A stretch of 46,439 bases of DNA from a virus, in IMG/VR virus record IMGVR_UViG_3300001282_000991, positions 1 through 46,439 of that record; one strand, 5' to 3'. Position 1 is the stretch's first letter. Each line of letters begins with the position of its first letter. Below are positions 30,652 through 40,477 of this stretch, piece by piece. The notes beneath the pieces are model-generated. The model made no database searches. It worked only from the letters and a program-made list of their open reading frames with translations, and had not been told where the DNA came from. Both the position numbers and the translations under genes were made by a program.

Positions 30652-31157
30652 TGTTATTTACATTATATCCATCGTTGCTAGTAACTTTGCCAAATGGCGA
30701 AACGAAAACAATAACTGACATCTTCAGAAGAGTTTCTGTTGATATGTTCTCCAACAACTATGCTATTCTGCAGGAAGTTACCATTCCTGATGGGTTTACT
30801 CCTGAGCACGTTGCAGATAAATTTTATGGACGAGCAGACTATCATTGGATCATTCTAGTTATGAATGAGATTGTTGATGTGAGAAAAGAATGGCCTATGT
30901 TTGATGCCGACCTCATTGAATATGCAAAAAAGAAATATGGACCAACGGGAATCTACGAGGTACACCATTACAGAACTACAGATGGCGATAAATTAATTGT
31001 AGATTATGACGCAGCAGATTTGGCAAATGGTGTCATTGAGGCAATAACAAATCTCCAACATGAAGAAGAACTGAATTATGCAAAGAGAGAAATTAAAATT
31101 CTTAGACCTGAATTTTTGGCAGAATTTATATCATCATACACAAATCTTGTTAGATAA
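30651..31157 (+). CDS. gp53: gp53 baseplate wedge protein
   Basis: 168 residues (T4 gp53: 196). Signature FADKFYGRxxYHW is visible as VADKFYGRADYHWIILVMNE, followed by WPMFDADLIEYAKKKYG and HHYRTTDGDKL. It closes the wedge and links to the hub. Overlaps the gp48 stop. Confidence 0.93.
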   Translation: MLFTLYPSLLVTLPNGETKTITDIFRRVSVDMFSNNYAILQEVTIPDGFTPEHVADKFYGRADYHWIILVMNEIVDVRKEWPMFDADLIEYAKKKYGPTGIYEVHHYRTTDGDKLIVDYDAADLANGVIEAITNLQHEEELNYAKREIKILRPEFLAEFISSYTNLVR

Positions 31158-31159
31158 AA

Positions 31160-33175
31160 ATGACTGAAACAACTACACCTAAAGATAATAAACCAAGAGA
31201 TCTAAAAGACCTCGTTCGTCCAGGAGATGTCTTAATACACAAAGTTGAAATGACAACTTTGTCGAACGAAACACTTGACTTAAAACCGTTCGTTGTGGAG
31301 ATTAACGTTTTTGAAGATATGTTTTCGCCTTCTCTTACTGGAAATATTGTCATAAGAGATTCCTTGAATCTTATTGGGCAATTACCATTAGTCGGTGATG
31401 AAGTCGTAACTCTAGATATCGTAACTCCTGGATTCGCAGAACCAGATGCTAAAGATGCAATAAACAAGATTCAAAAATCGTTTTCTGTTTACGCGATTAA
31501 AAATCGCCAACTAAATGCAGACAGAGAACAATTCTATACGATACATTTTTGTTCGATGGAAGCATCATTAGACAATGTTGCCAAAGTATCTAGAAAATTC
31601 GAAGGGTCGACAGATGAAATCGCCCTGCAAGTTTATGAAGAATTTTTTCAGATTCCCAGAATTTTTAGTTCGAAGACTTCTATGGATTCGCCAGAAGGCG
31701 ATAAATCTGAAAACCCTAATACAACTAGCGAAGATACAAATAAAAAGTATACCCCACTATTTATTTCAGACACTCCCCACACTTCTCGCATTGCATTTGT
31801 TTCGCCAATGTGGAGTCCAATGAAAATTCTAAATTGGTTGGCTAAACGATCGCTTGGTTCGAAGCACGACTCGCCGACTTTCTTGTTCTACGAAACAACT
31901 AAGGCATTTTATTTCGCATCGATCGAAGCATTGATTGACGTGCAAATGACAAATAATTTGATTTATTCCGATTTTATCTATAACACACAATTGAATGATA
32001 CAAGGCAATCAAATTCACTGAGTCAAGGATACGCTACAGTCAAGGATATGAAATTCTTGTCACAATTAGATGTTCTTAAATCCCAAGATTTGGGACATTT
32101 TGTGAACAGCGTATATACTTTTGATTTAATCAAAAAAGAACACAAACATTGGGTTTATGATCATGGGTTTCAATTCGATGAGTATAAGCACTTAGAAACA
32201 TACAAATATGCTCCAGGTAAAGAAAATAAATATATTGAAGACGAGACTAAGAAGTATCATTCGCTGTTCCCGATCAATGTGATGCGGTCATATAACACCA
32301 AGAATTTTCTAGCAACTGTTAATCCTGGAGTGTTGGATAGCACTCAAACTTCAGTCGATCTTGCTCCTGAAGATTTTATTGGGCAGAGAAATAGTGCGTT
32401 AATGGACATGTCAACTATGAAAATTTCAATTGACGTTCCTGGTAGAACAGATTGTGAGGCAGGAAAAATTGTGAGATTTTTTTATCCATCCGTAACTCCT
32501 AAGTCTGAAGACACGGCAGAAACATCCAGAGTATTGTGGGATCCTCTTGTCAGCGGATTCTTTATGATAACAGCAATTCACCATCATATTACTCCTTTCC
32601 ACCATAATATGATTTTGGAACTTTCAAAAGATTCTTATGCGAATGCGCTTCTCGATATTACCGAAACGGAAACAACAGGAGAAGACGCAGGATCGAAACC
32701 TCAAACTTCATCCCCAACAAACACCCAAGATCCCAATGCTACACCTCCTACCAACAAACCAGTTGGTAAGGGATCGTTTATTGGTGACAGTATTGCAGTT
32801 GGACTTGGTGGATCTGCAAAAGATGCAACAACAAACGCAACTGTTGGGTGGAATACGGATAAGATTAAACAGAATTATTCTTCAAAGGGTGGTTCTGATT
32901 ATACTGTTATCTCAATGGGATCAAATGATAAGGGTTACCCGAATGCTAAAACCACAGATAATGCAACAGCGTTGAGAGAGTCAATCAAGGCACAATCTAA
33001 GAAAGTTGTTTGGATTCTTCCATATGATAGAACCTTGGCACAAAAGATTCAAAGTGTTGCATCTAAATATGGTGATAAGACAGTCGATTTAAAAGAATTC
33101 CCGAGCGGCGATGGACTTCATCCTAAGAGTTATCCTGCAGTCTTGAAACGTGTTAATCAAATAGTGGCGAGTTAA
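31160..33175 (+). CDS. gp27-like baseplate hub protein fused to an SGNH hydrolase domain
   Basis: 671 residues. Residues 1-500 look like a contractile-tail hub: MFSPSLTGNIVIRDSLNLIG, DEVVTLDIVTPG, IHFCSMEASLDNVAKVSRKF, FVSPMWSPMKILNWLAKRS and SGFFMITAIHHHITPF. A Thr/Pro/Asn linker (about 505-535) leads to a complete SGNH domain: Ser544 in IGDSIAVGLG, Asn589 in SMGSNDKG, Asp651 and His654 in DGLHP. The hub would sit at the tube tip; the esterase could deacetylate peptidoglycan or surface glycans during entry. The fusion is unlike T4 gp27, which has no enzyme. The next gene starts three bases on. Confidence 0.83.
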   Translation: MTETTTPKDNKPRDLKDLVRPGDVLIHKVEMTTLSNETLDLKPFVVEINVFEDMFSPSLTGNIVIRDSLNLIGQLPLVGDEVVTLDIVTPGFAEPDAKDAINKIQKSFSVYAIKNRQLNADREQFYTIHFCSMEASLDNVAKVSRKFEGSTDEIALQVYEEFFQIPRIFSSKTSMDSPEGDKSENPNTTSEDTNKKYTPLFISDTPHTSRIAFVSPMWSPMKILNWLAKRSLGSKHDSPTFLFYETTKAFYFASIEALIDVQMTNNLIYSDFIYNTQLNDTRQSNSLSQGYATVKDMKFLSQLDVLKSQDLGHFVNSVYTFDLIKKEHKHWVYDHGFQFDEYKHLETYKYAPGKENKYIEDETKKYHSLFPINVMRSYNTKNFLATVNPGVLDSTQTSVDLAPEDFIGQRNSALMDMSTMKISIDVPGRTDCEAGKIVRFFYPSVTPKSEDTAETSRVLWDPLVSGFFMITAIHHHITPFHHNMILELSKDSYANALLDITETETTGEDAGSKPQTSSPTNTQDPNATPPTNKPVGKGSFIGDSIAVGLGGSAKDATTNATVGWNTDKIKQNYSSKGGSDYTVISMGSNDKGYPNAKTTDNATALRESIKAQSKKVVWILPYDRTLAQKIQSVASKYGDKTVDLKEFPSGDGLHPKSYPAVLKRVNQIVAS

Positions 33176-33177
33176 TT

Positions 33178-34137
33178 ATGGACAATTTTACTTCTAACAA
33201 CAATGCAAATTTTTATTGGTGGTTCGGCGTAGTCGAAGATCGTGACGATCCGCTTCGACTCGGTCGGTGTAAAATAAGAATTCTTGGATATCATACAGAT
33301 GACAAAGAAGAACTACCTTCCGAGGATTTACCTTGGGCGATTCCAGTTATGCCTGCCAATTCAGCAGGAACTTCTGGTGTTGGTTGGTCTCCAACTGGTG
33401 CAGTTGAAGGATCTTGGTGCGTAGGTTTCTTCGCTGATGGTGAAGATGGGCAGCATCCCATGTTCTTTGGAACCGTCGGTGCAATTCCTGGAGGTCTTCG
33501 CGGAACTGGATGTGATGATGGTGGAACAGGTGATGGATCTGGACAATCTGGTGATAGTGCAACATCAAGTCCAGGAGATATTCAAGAACCTGCTGGTAAT
33601 GCCAAAGACGCTGAAGAATATCTGGAGAACTTACTGGAAGCGAATAAAGGTAACTTCAAAAATTGGAGCATGACTGCAAAGGCAGCAATCATGGCACAAT
33701 GTTATGTCGAAACTGGTGGGTTTAAATGGTTTACCGAAATTGGGAAAAATGCAGGACAGCAATACGAGGGTCGCAAGGATCTTGGTAACACGCAACCTGG
33801 AGATGGTCAAAAGTATAAGGGTAGGGGTTATATACAGTTGACTGGAAGAGCTAACTATGCGGGATTTGGTGCATTCATGGGCGTTGGTAACAAGTATGTA
33901 GATAATCCAGATTTAGTTGCACCAAAAGAATTGGGAGGGAAAGTCGTTCTCTATTGGTTTACTGCTTATGGTAAGTTACCTAAAGGTGCATATGCTGGAG
34001 GTATCGCGCATAGAATTGATAAGGGTAATAAATGGCATGATTGTGCCAAAGTTACATTGTCTGTTAACGGCGGAGACAATGGACTGTCCAAACGAAAAGA
34101 AGCATTTGAAAAATATAAAAAGAAATACGGGGCATAA
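33178..34137 (+). CDS. gp5-like hub protein: OB domain plus GH19 cell-wall hydrolase
   Basis: 319 residues. Residues 10-105 form the gp5 N-terminal OB domain (WWFGVVEDRDDPLRLGRCKI, LPWAIPVMPANSAGTSGVG, GSWCVGFFADGEDGQHPMFF). After a Gly/Asp/Ser linker, residues 140-319 are a GH19 chitinase/endolysin domain with putative catalytic Glu178 in CYVETGGF, KYKGRGYIQLTGRANY at 212-227, and YVDNPDLV. In T4 the enzyme is a T4-type lysozyme and the same chain continues into a beta-helix; here the enzyme class differs and the helix is on the next gene. Confidence 0.9.
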   Translation: MDNFTSNNNANFYWWFGVVEDRDDPLRLGRCKIRILGYHTDDKEELPSEDLPWAIPVMPANSAGTSGVGWSPTGAVEGSWCVGFFADGEDGQHPMFFGTVGAIPGGLRGTGCDDGGTGDGSGQSGDSATSSPGDIQEPAGNAKDAEEYLENLLEANKGNFKNWSMTAKAAIMAQCYVETGGFKWFTEIGKNAGQQYEGRKDLGNTQPGDGQKYKGRGYIQLTGRANYAGFGAFMGVGNKYVDNPDLVAPKELGGKVVLYWFTAYGKLPKGAYAGGIAHRIDKGNKWHDCAKVTLSVNGGDNGLSKRKEAFEKYKKKYGA

Positions 34138-34139
34138 AA

Positions 34140-37100
34140 ATGGCATATCTAGTTACTGAACAAGATATTGAACAAGCAATTACCAAAATTGGTAAAGAAC
34201 TTGCGAGTGAGACTAATCCGAAGTCCGAATACAATTATCTTATTGTAAGAAAACAAATCGGTCCACTTTCTAGGAAAGAGATTGCCCAAATTCTAACAGA
34301 GTCTGCGATCGCGTTAGATAAAATCTATCCAGTTCCAGGCAGCAAACCACTACCAAATAAAGTGGATTCTCGTGGTAGATACGGTGCGTATCGCTTAACA
34401 ATTCAGCAACTTGTAGATTCTGCATATATTGACAAAGAAGTCATTGCTTGGGCACAGGGCGGACTCAAACTTCACGGTGATGGTCCATATGAATCTGAGA
34501 GAAGATCTTCGTATGCAGATGAATCAATAAAGAAAAATGATACAGAATTAGATTTTGCTGCTCCAAGAACTGAGGAAAGAAATAATGTTCAGTATTATCT
34601 TCTGAACAATGAACCTCCGAGTTATATCAGACACCATAACGTCAGTAATCCGATTAGCAATTTCGTTCGAAATTCAATTGTTGATCAGAATACTTGGGCG
34701 TATAATTATCTAGAATTCGCATACAAACTTTTCCTCACAGCAAGAATTCTTGATGAAGACGATTTGATCTACGAGGAAGATGAAGAAAAGAGAAGAGAAT
34801 CTGTTCGGTCATTAGCAGGTCTCTTAACAGTTGCATTGTGTGAAAGTTATGATGCTGCGACCAGTCTAGCAGCAGGCAGAGAAAAGATTAATACTGATGG
34901 AATTTCATCAAAGTATTGGTATTCTATTGGTTATAATGCGATTGCTGCAACGGCAAACGAGAAGAAACCGTTCCCAGAACCTGAACCAGTAAAGAGTCCA
35001 GATGTTACAGCAGTAACAAACGTTTCAAGTGAAGCAACATCAGAAACTCCAACCCCAGAAACTGCCTCTGCTCCTGCGAGCACAACAACAGATAACGGAA
35101 CTCCAAACGCAGTTCCACAGAAGAGCGACACACCACCACCTGCTGCTTCACCAGAGCAAGTGGCAACTGCTGCACCACCAGAAAAACCCAAGGCATCTTC
35201 TGCTTCCTCGAGCGGTACTGGATATAAAATTGACTATCTCCTTGAAGGGACGACCTTTAGTGCCAGAGGTGTATTAGTTGGGACCAACAAACTTGTTTGT
35301 TCTGGGGCAGAATCAGATAGAAATTCTTTAAAAACTTCTCTGATTGATCAACTCGACAGACAACTTTCTAAAGCATCTTCTAAAACTAAATTAGAGAATC
35401 CATTAGAAGTCATAAAATCGGTTGGATCCATCAATTTATATTGGAGTGGAAACACTGGATCTGTTACAGTCAAAATTAATGGATTAAATATAAAGTCTAT
35501 TACTGTTACAAACACAGATGGTTATCTTTCGAGCACAACAATCAGCAACTTAGTAGATGACCTTGCAGCATTAAAAGTTAGTATAACCGATCCCAAGGTT
35601 GCATTAACATACACTCAAATTATTAATTACTTTACTGGTGCCAGTGGATATAAAAAGGATATTGAATCCGTCAAAGAAGCGTATTCTACACAACAGCAAG
35701 GCGCAACTGAAGCAGAAGCATTAGAAGCACTGAAAAATGATATTAATAATAATTTCTTAGTAGTTACCGAACCACTAGAAAATCAAAAAAATATACCATC
35801 AACAGAAGCACAAGAAACTTCGAATGCTGATGGTACATCTTCAACCACTGTTACCACAGTGTATGAAGATGGAAGCAAAACAGTTGTTACAACAACCACA
35901 ACAGCGGATGGAACGCTGACAACTGAAAAGACGGTTGTTCCTGTTGCACCTGCTGCCAATGTATCGCCACCAAAAGCAGGCGAAGATCTTGATCAAGTTC
36001 GCGATCCAGATAAAGGATCTCCTGCAATTGCTGCTGGTAGAAACAGTGAAGCGACTTTTAATGCTACAAATCAACCATCTAATTCGGATGTGATACCATC
36101 AGATCCATCTAAAGGATTCCAAGATCCAAACAATCAGTATCCAAAAAAAGAAAGCGTAAATAAACCTGACACAAATACATTAGCAGTTGGGATTAACTCT
36201 CCGAGTATAAATGCTGATCCAAGATCCCCTGCAGGTGATAGAAAATCAACCTCTCCAGGTGCTTCTCCTGCTGCAAGAAATGCATCTAGAAAACGTGAAG
36301 TAAAAACTGCGGGAAGAAACGGAACAACTTGGTCACAACCTGAATCACCGTACGCAGCGCAATACCCATACAATAAAGTATTTGGTGGAGAATCTGGGCA
36401 CGCATTAGAAATCGACGATACTCCTGGCGCCGAGCGTTTAAACTTTGCGCATAGATCTGGAACATTCGATGAGATTGGACCAGACGGGACGAAAGTTACA
36501 AAGATTGTAGGAGATGGATATACTATCTACGACAATGATGGTTATATTCTTATCGAAGGTTCTGCAAACGTGCATCTTGCTGGAGCATGCAATGTCTATA
36601 TTGCAGGCGACACAAATCTTACTATGCACGGTAAAGCATCAATTGATGTCCATAATGACTTAGATTTGAACGTTGGTGGACATATCGCTGTTTCAGCAGG
36701 TAAGGGCATATTTGTTCGCAACCAAGGTATTTTCTCTCTCGACAATGTCGGTGATATTGAGATGAGGAGCAAAGGTAAACTAACGCAAGAAGTTGTTGGT
36801 ACTTATAATATTACAACAACTGGTGGATATAACATGACCTCAAAGGCAAATTCTAATGTCAAAATTTCAGGTATAAGTTATACGACATCCACTGGTGATA
36901 TGAATTTCTGCACAGACGGTGTCTTCAAGGCAAAATCTGCAGGCGACATGAATATGTTGACTGCTGCTGTTATGAACCAAGAATCTGTGGGAGCATTCAA
37001 TAACAAATCTGGCGCTGCTGTTAATGTTGAAGGTGCAGGAAATATCAATCTTAAGGCACCTCTTGTTGCGTCTTCACCTATTGATACACCAACTCTTGAT

Positions 37101-38156
37101 GTTACAACTGCAAATGTCTCCACGCTGAATGCTGGTAGCACAAATCTTCGAGCAACTGGAACTGATACTGGTACCAATGGCGGAAGCACTCACGATCTTC
37201 CTATATCTGGTCCGACATCTGCTTCTGTAACTGCTCCTGCTTCCGCCACTTCTGCTGTTGAGGCAGATTGTGCATCGGTTGCTCCACTCTCGAAACCAGT
37301 TCCTCTCGAACTTCCAGTTTCTGTATCAAAGGGATCTGCACCAGCAAGTTCTGCAGGAGTAGGTGCTAGTAATACAAGTAATCGCGGTGGAGGCGGAGGG
37401 GGTGACTCGAACGTCGCAACAGACGGTGGTGAACTTGATTCAGAAGGTACAAACAGTGACCACAGTTCTGCTGATTGTGCTCAAGGAGAAGGTAATCAAT
37501 CAACGGATGGTTCGACCGAAAATGGAGTAGATCCGTCAAATTCATCTGGTGGTTCCGAGGCCGCAGGTCCATTCCAATCTAAACCTCCTGCTGCATGTGG
37601 AGGCGCGAATAGTGGGTTGCCTGCAATTCCAGCAATGAATCCGAAACGTCCTGACATGTCGTTTAAGTTGTCGCCAAACTATACATTAAAAGAGTTTATG
37701 CAAACAGTGGAATCCAAATCTAGCAGCATTGTTCCATTTGGTAGGTGGGGAACTGTTGACATTCTGGCAAATATGAGATGCATTTTGGTCAACGTTGTTG
37801 AACCTGCTAGAAAACAATTTCCTGGTCTCATCATAAATTCAGGATATAGACAATACAGCGGCAATACTTCTGCGCATCCGATTGGAGCAGCAGTAGATCT
37901 TAGAATTCCAGGTAAAAAGGCTGATGGTCGAGCGCATATGCAATTAGCAGAATGGATTGCGCGAAACTGCCCAGGAATGGACCAAATCATATTTGAAAAC
38001 GGTGGGCAGCCTAATTATTGGGTTCACGTTGGAGTTGTCAATCAACAAGGTGCAGTAAGAGGGCAAAAGTTTAGCATGGTGGGAAGTAACAGCAGCAAAC
38101 CCAAAAGAGTAAATAAAGGGTTAAGTGCCTCTATGACTGGGTTTGTTATGACATGA
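34140..38156 (+). CDS. Beta-helix tail spike with C-terminal M15 peptidase
   Basis: 1338 residues. Residues 1-280: helical head domain (ITKIGKELASE, GRYGAYRLTIQQLVD, AYIDKEVIAWAQGG). 280-370: Pro/Thr/Ala linker. 370-640: a beta/alpha region ending in TTVTTTTTADG. 740-1010: VgrG/gp5-type beta-helix with repeating strands (GYTIYDNDGYILIEGSANVH, DLNVGGHIAVSAG, GDIEMRSKGKLT). 1010-1180: Ser/Gly-rich. 1190-1330: peptidase M15 domain with zinc ligands His1246 and Asp1253 in SAHPIGAAVDLRI and His1296 in YWVHVGV. It should be the needle that pierces the envelope and cuts peptide crosslinks. Confidence 0.87.
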   Translation: MAYLVTEQDIEQAITKIGKELASETNPKSEYNYLIVRKQIGPLSRKEIAQILTESAIALDKIYPVPGSKPLPNKVDSRGRYGAYRLTIQQLVDSAYIDKEVIAWAQGGLKLHGDGPYESERRSSYADESIKKNDTELDFAAPRTEERNNVQYYLLNNEPPSYIRHHNVSNPISNFVRNSIVDQNTWAYNYLEFAYKLFLTARILDEDDLIYEEDEEKRRESVRSLAGLLTVALCESYDAATSLAAGREKINTDGISSKYWYSIGYNAIAATANEKKPFPEPEPVKSPDVTAVTNVSSEATSETPTPETASAPASTTTDNGTPNAVPQKSDTPPPAASPEQVATAAPPEKPKASSASSSGTGYKIDYLLEGTTFSARGVLVGTNKLVCSGAESDRNSLKTSLIDQLDRQLSKASSKTKLENPLEVIKSVGSINLYWSGNTGSVTVKINGLNIKSITVTNTDGYLSSTTISNLVDDLAALKVSITDPKVALTYTQIINYFTGASGYKKDIESVKEAYSTQQQGATEAEALEALKNDINNNFLVVTEPLENQKNIPSTEAQETSNADGTSSTTVTTVYEDGSKTVVTTTTTADGTLTTEKTVVPVAPAANVSPPKAGEDLDQVRDPDKGSPAIAAGRNSEATFNATNQPSNSDVIPSDPSKGFQDPNNQYPKKESVNKPDTNTLAVGINSPSINADPRSPAGDRKSTSPGASPAARNASRKREVKTAGRNGTTWSQPESPYAAQYPYNKVFGGESGHALEIDDTPGAERLNFAHRSGTFDEIGPDGTKVTKIVGDGYTIYDNDGYILIEGSANVHLAGACNVYIAGDTNLTMHGKASIDVHNDLDLNVGGHIAVSAGKGIFVRNQGIFSLDNVGDIEMRSKGKLTQEVVGTYNITTTGGYNMTSKANSNVKISGISYTTSTGDMNFCTDGVFKAKSAGDMNMLTAAVMNQESVGAFNNKSGAAVNVEGAGNINLKAPLVASSPIDTPTLDVTTANVSTLNAGSTNLRATGTDTGTNGGSTHDLPISGPTSASVTAPASATSAVEADCASVAPLSKPVPLELPVSVSKGSAPASSAGVGASNTSNRGGGGGGDSNVATDGGELDSEGTNSDHSSADCAQGEGNQSTDGSTENGVDPSNSSGGSEAAGPFQSKPPAACGGANSGLPAIPAMNPKRPDMSFKLSPNYTLKEFMQTVESKSSSIVPFGRWGTVDILANMRCILVNVVEPARKQFPGLIINSGYRQYSGNTSAHPIGAAVDLRIPGKKADGRAHMQLAEWIARNCPGMDQIIFENGGQPNYWVHVGVVNQQGAVRGQKFSMVGSNSSKPKRVNKGLSASMTGFVMT

Positions 38157-38167
38157 TCAAAAAACAT

Positions 38168-38175
38168 TATAAATA
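38168..38175 (+). promoter_or_regulatory. Late promoter before gp25
   Basis: Full TATAAATA, five bases before the ATG of gene 25 (38181). The predicted start site coincides with the ATG, so this transcript would be leaderless. Confidence 0.55.
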
Positions 38176-38180
38176 GAATT

Positions 38181-38579
38181 ATGACCACGAAAGCAATAAA
38201 CAGAATCTATTCGGATATTGACCTAAACTTTTTGGCGCATCCAAATACGGGTGACGTTTCCAAGAAGTATGATGTTGATGCTGTCAAACAGGCATTAAAA
38301 ACTTTGATCCTGACAAATTTTTATGAACGACCGTTTCAACCAAAATTGGGTTCTCCTGTTTATGGTATGTTGTTTGAGAATATAGATGTACCATCTGCCA
38401 ATTCTTTAAAACTCAGACTAGAATTGCTGATCAGTCAGTATGAACCTCGAGTGAGAGCACAAGAAGTTACTGTGGTTCCTTTATATGATGAAAACTCATT
38501 CAGAGTATCAATATATTTCTATGTGGTGGGTGTTAGAGACCCAGTGACATTTTCAACAATATTAAAGAGAACTCGATAA
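38181..38579 (+). CDS. gp25: gp25 baseplate wedge protein
   Basis: 132 residues (T4 gp25: 132). Family blocks: IYSDIDLNFLAHPNTGDV, AVKQALKTLILTNFYERPF, GSPVYGMLFENID and PRVRAQEVTV. It is the sheath-initiator-like wedge subunit. Its stop shares a base with the gp6 start. Confidence 0.95.
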   Translation: MTTKAINRIYSDIDLNFLAHPNTGDVSKKYDVDAVKQALKTLILTNFYERPFQPKLGSPVYGMLFENIDVPSANSLKLRLELLISQYEPRVRAQEVTVVPLYDENSFRVSIYFYVVGVRDPVTFSTILKRTR

Positions 38580-40474
38580 TGGCGCAATTAGAAGTAACAG
38601 AATTAGATTTTGAAACGATTAAACAAAATCTAAAAACCTTTCTTTCTTCGCAAGAAGAATTTGCAGACTACAACTTCGAGGCATCAGGTCTTTCTGTTCT
38701 TGTAGACATTCTCGCATATAACACTCACTATAACGGAACTCTTGCACACTTTCTTGCAAACGAAATGTTTCTTGATAGTGCAGTCAAACGAAATTCAGTT
38801 GTATCTATTGCAAAGACTCTTGGTTATACTCCAACCTCTAGAAGAGCAGCAGTTGCAAACGTAACATTTGAAATAGATCCACCAGATTCTTACACCAATA
38901 CAGGGTTGACTATTTCAAGGGACTCACCATTTACCGCAAAAATTGGAAATAAAACATATACGTTTTATCCAAGAGAAGATTATTATTCAGGATTGGTAAC
39001 TCTGGAAACGGGGCAAACAGGGTTTAGTTATACTATGGATCTGATTGAAGGAAAGAGAGTTTCCAATAGATTCGTAGTTGATCTTTCTAATAAATCTGGA
39101 CCATTCGTTCTTCCTAATCAGAATATTGACACAACAACTATTCGCGTCAGAGTGCAAGAATCTTCAACAAACATCACTACAAGTTCTTGGAATTTTTATG
39201 ATGAGATTCTTGATGTCACTTCAACAACTAGAGGGTTCTTTGTTGAAGAAGGTCCAGCTGGTCTATATGAAGTAAGATTCGGAGACGATATTATTGGCGC
39301 ATCACTTGCGGTTGGTAATATTGTTAACATTGACTACATCGTAACTAATGGTTTATCGGCAAACAATATTTCTTCATTCACTGCATCTGGTAATTTTACT
39401 GGATCGGGGGAAATAAAGAACATCTATCCCATCAATTCATCAACTGGCGGACAGGAAAAGCAATCAATTGACAGCGTTCGTTTTAATGCGCCAAAGTTTA
39501 ATGCAACTAAAAATCGTGCTGTCACCTCTAATGATTACGAAGCACTTATTAAATCCAGATTTAGTAATATCAATTCACTAACAGTTTGGGGTGGTGAAGA
39601 AAATATTCCGCCAATTTATGGTAAAGTGTTTATTTCAATTCAACCTCAACCAGGATCTATTGTATCACAAGCAGATAAAGATATTATTAGTAGAGATATT
39701 ATTCGTCCGAGAAGCGTGGTTTCAATCCAACCAGAATATGTTGATCCAATAACAACGTATATTGGATTGAACATCACTGCAAATTACGATAAGAATATAA
39801 CTACGTTGACCTCATCGAGAATCGAATCGGAAATTAGAACGGTCGTAAATAATTTCTTTTCTAGTAACTTGAATAAACTCCAAAAGAATTTTTATTATTC
39901 TAAGTTGAGTTCTGCGGTGACGAGCACAACAAAGTCAATCTATTCCAATAACATACAACTTAGTGTGCACAGAAGACTTCCTGTGATCATTGGTGTCGCT
40001 GAGCAATATGAAGTATATTTCAATTTCGAACTTGAAAATGGAGCGTTCAGAACAACAAACTTTACAACAACAATTACTGGAGCGCCGTACGAAGTTTATA
40101 TAACTGACGGAAATGTGGGTACGAGGGAAGAACTTGGATCACTAGTAATGAGACGGGTTTCTGATGATGCCATAATACTGTCAGATGTTGGATCTATTGA
40201 CTATATCAACGGCGTGGTAACAATTCCACAGTTAGCAATTGATACACTAAGTGGCACTGAAAACGAATTAAGGTTTTATGTCGAACCTTATGGATACTCT
40301 CCCGATATTTTGACTTCAGGATTTATTTCTACAACTGCACTGTCGACGGGACCAGTCTTTCCATTTGCTGCAAGAAACACTGTGTTGGCGCTGGATGATA
40401 CAAGTGCCGCCAATGCTGCTGCTAATATTCCACAAGGATTAACAATAACTGCAATTGCTAATGTGCAAGACTGA
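38579..40474 (+). CDS. gp6: gp6 baseplate wedge protein (baseplate J-like)
   Basis: 631 residues (T4 gp6: 660). N-terminal EFADYNFEASGLSVLVDILA and THYNGTLAHFLANEMFLDSA, central ATKNRAVTSNDYEALIKSRF, SLTVWGGEENIPPIYGKVFI and IRPRSVVSIQPEYVDP are typical gp6 blocks. It forms the inner ring of the wedge with gp7 and gp53. Directly after gp25 as in T4-like baseplate operons. Confidence 0.93.
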   Translation: MAQLEVTELDFETIKQNLKTFLSSQEEFADYNFEASGLSVLVDILAYNTHYNGTLAHFLANEMFLDSAVKRNSVVSIAKTLGYTPTSRRAAVANVTFEIDPPDSYTNTGLTISRDSPFTAKIGNKTYTFYPREDYYSGLVTLETGQTGFSYTMDLIEGKRVSNRFVVDLSNKSGPFVLPNQNIDTTTIRVRVQESSTNITTSSWNFYDEILDVTSTTRGFFVEEGPAGLYEVRFGDDIIGASLAVGNIVNIDYIVTNGLSANNISSFTASGNFTGSGEIKNIYPINSSTGGQEKQSIDSVRFNAPKFNATKNRAVTSNDYEALIKSRFSNINSLTVWGGEENIPPIYGKVFISIQPQPGSIVSQADKDIISRDIIRPRSVVSIQPEYVDPITTYIGLNITANYDKNITTLTSSRIESEIRTVVNNFFSSNLNKLQKNFYYSKLSSAVTSTTKSIYSNNIQLSVHRRLPVIIGVAEQYEVYFNFELENGAFRTTNFTTTITGAPYEVYITDGNVGTREELGSLVMRRVSDDAIILSDVGSIDYINGVVTIPQLAIDTLSGTENELRFYVEPYGYSPDILTSGFISTTALSTGPVFPFAARNTVLALDDTSAANAAANIPQGLTITAIANVQD

Positions 40475-40477
40475 TAG

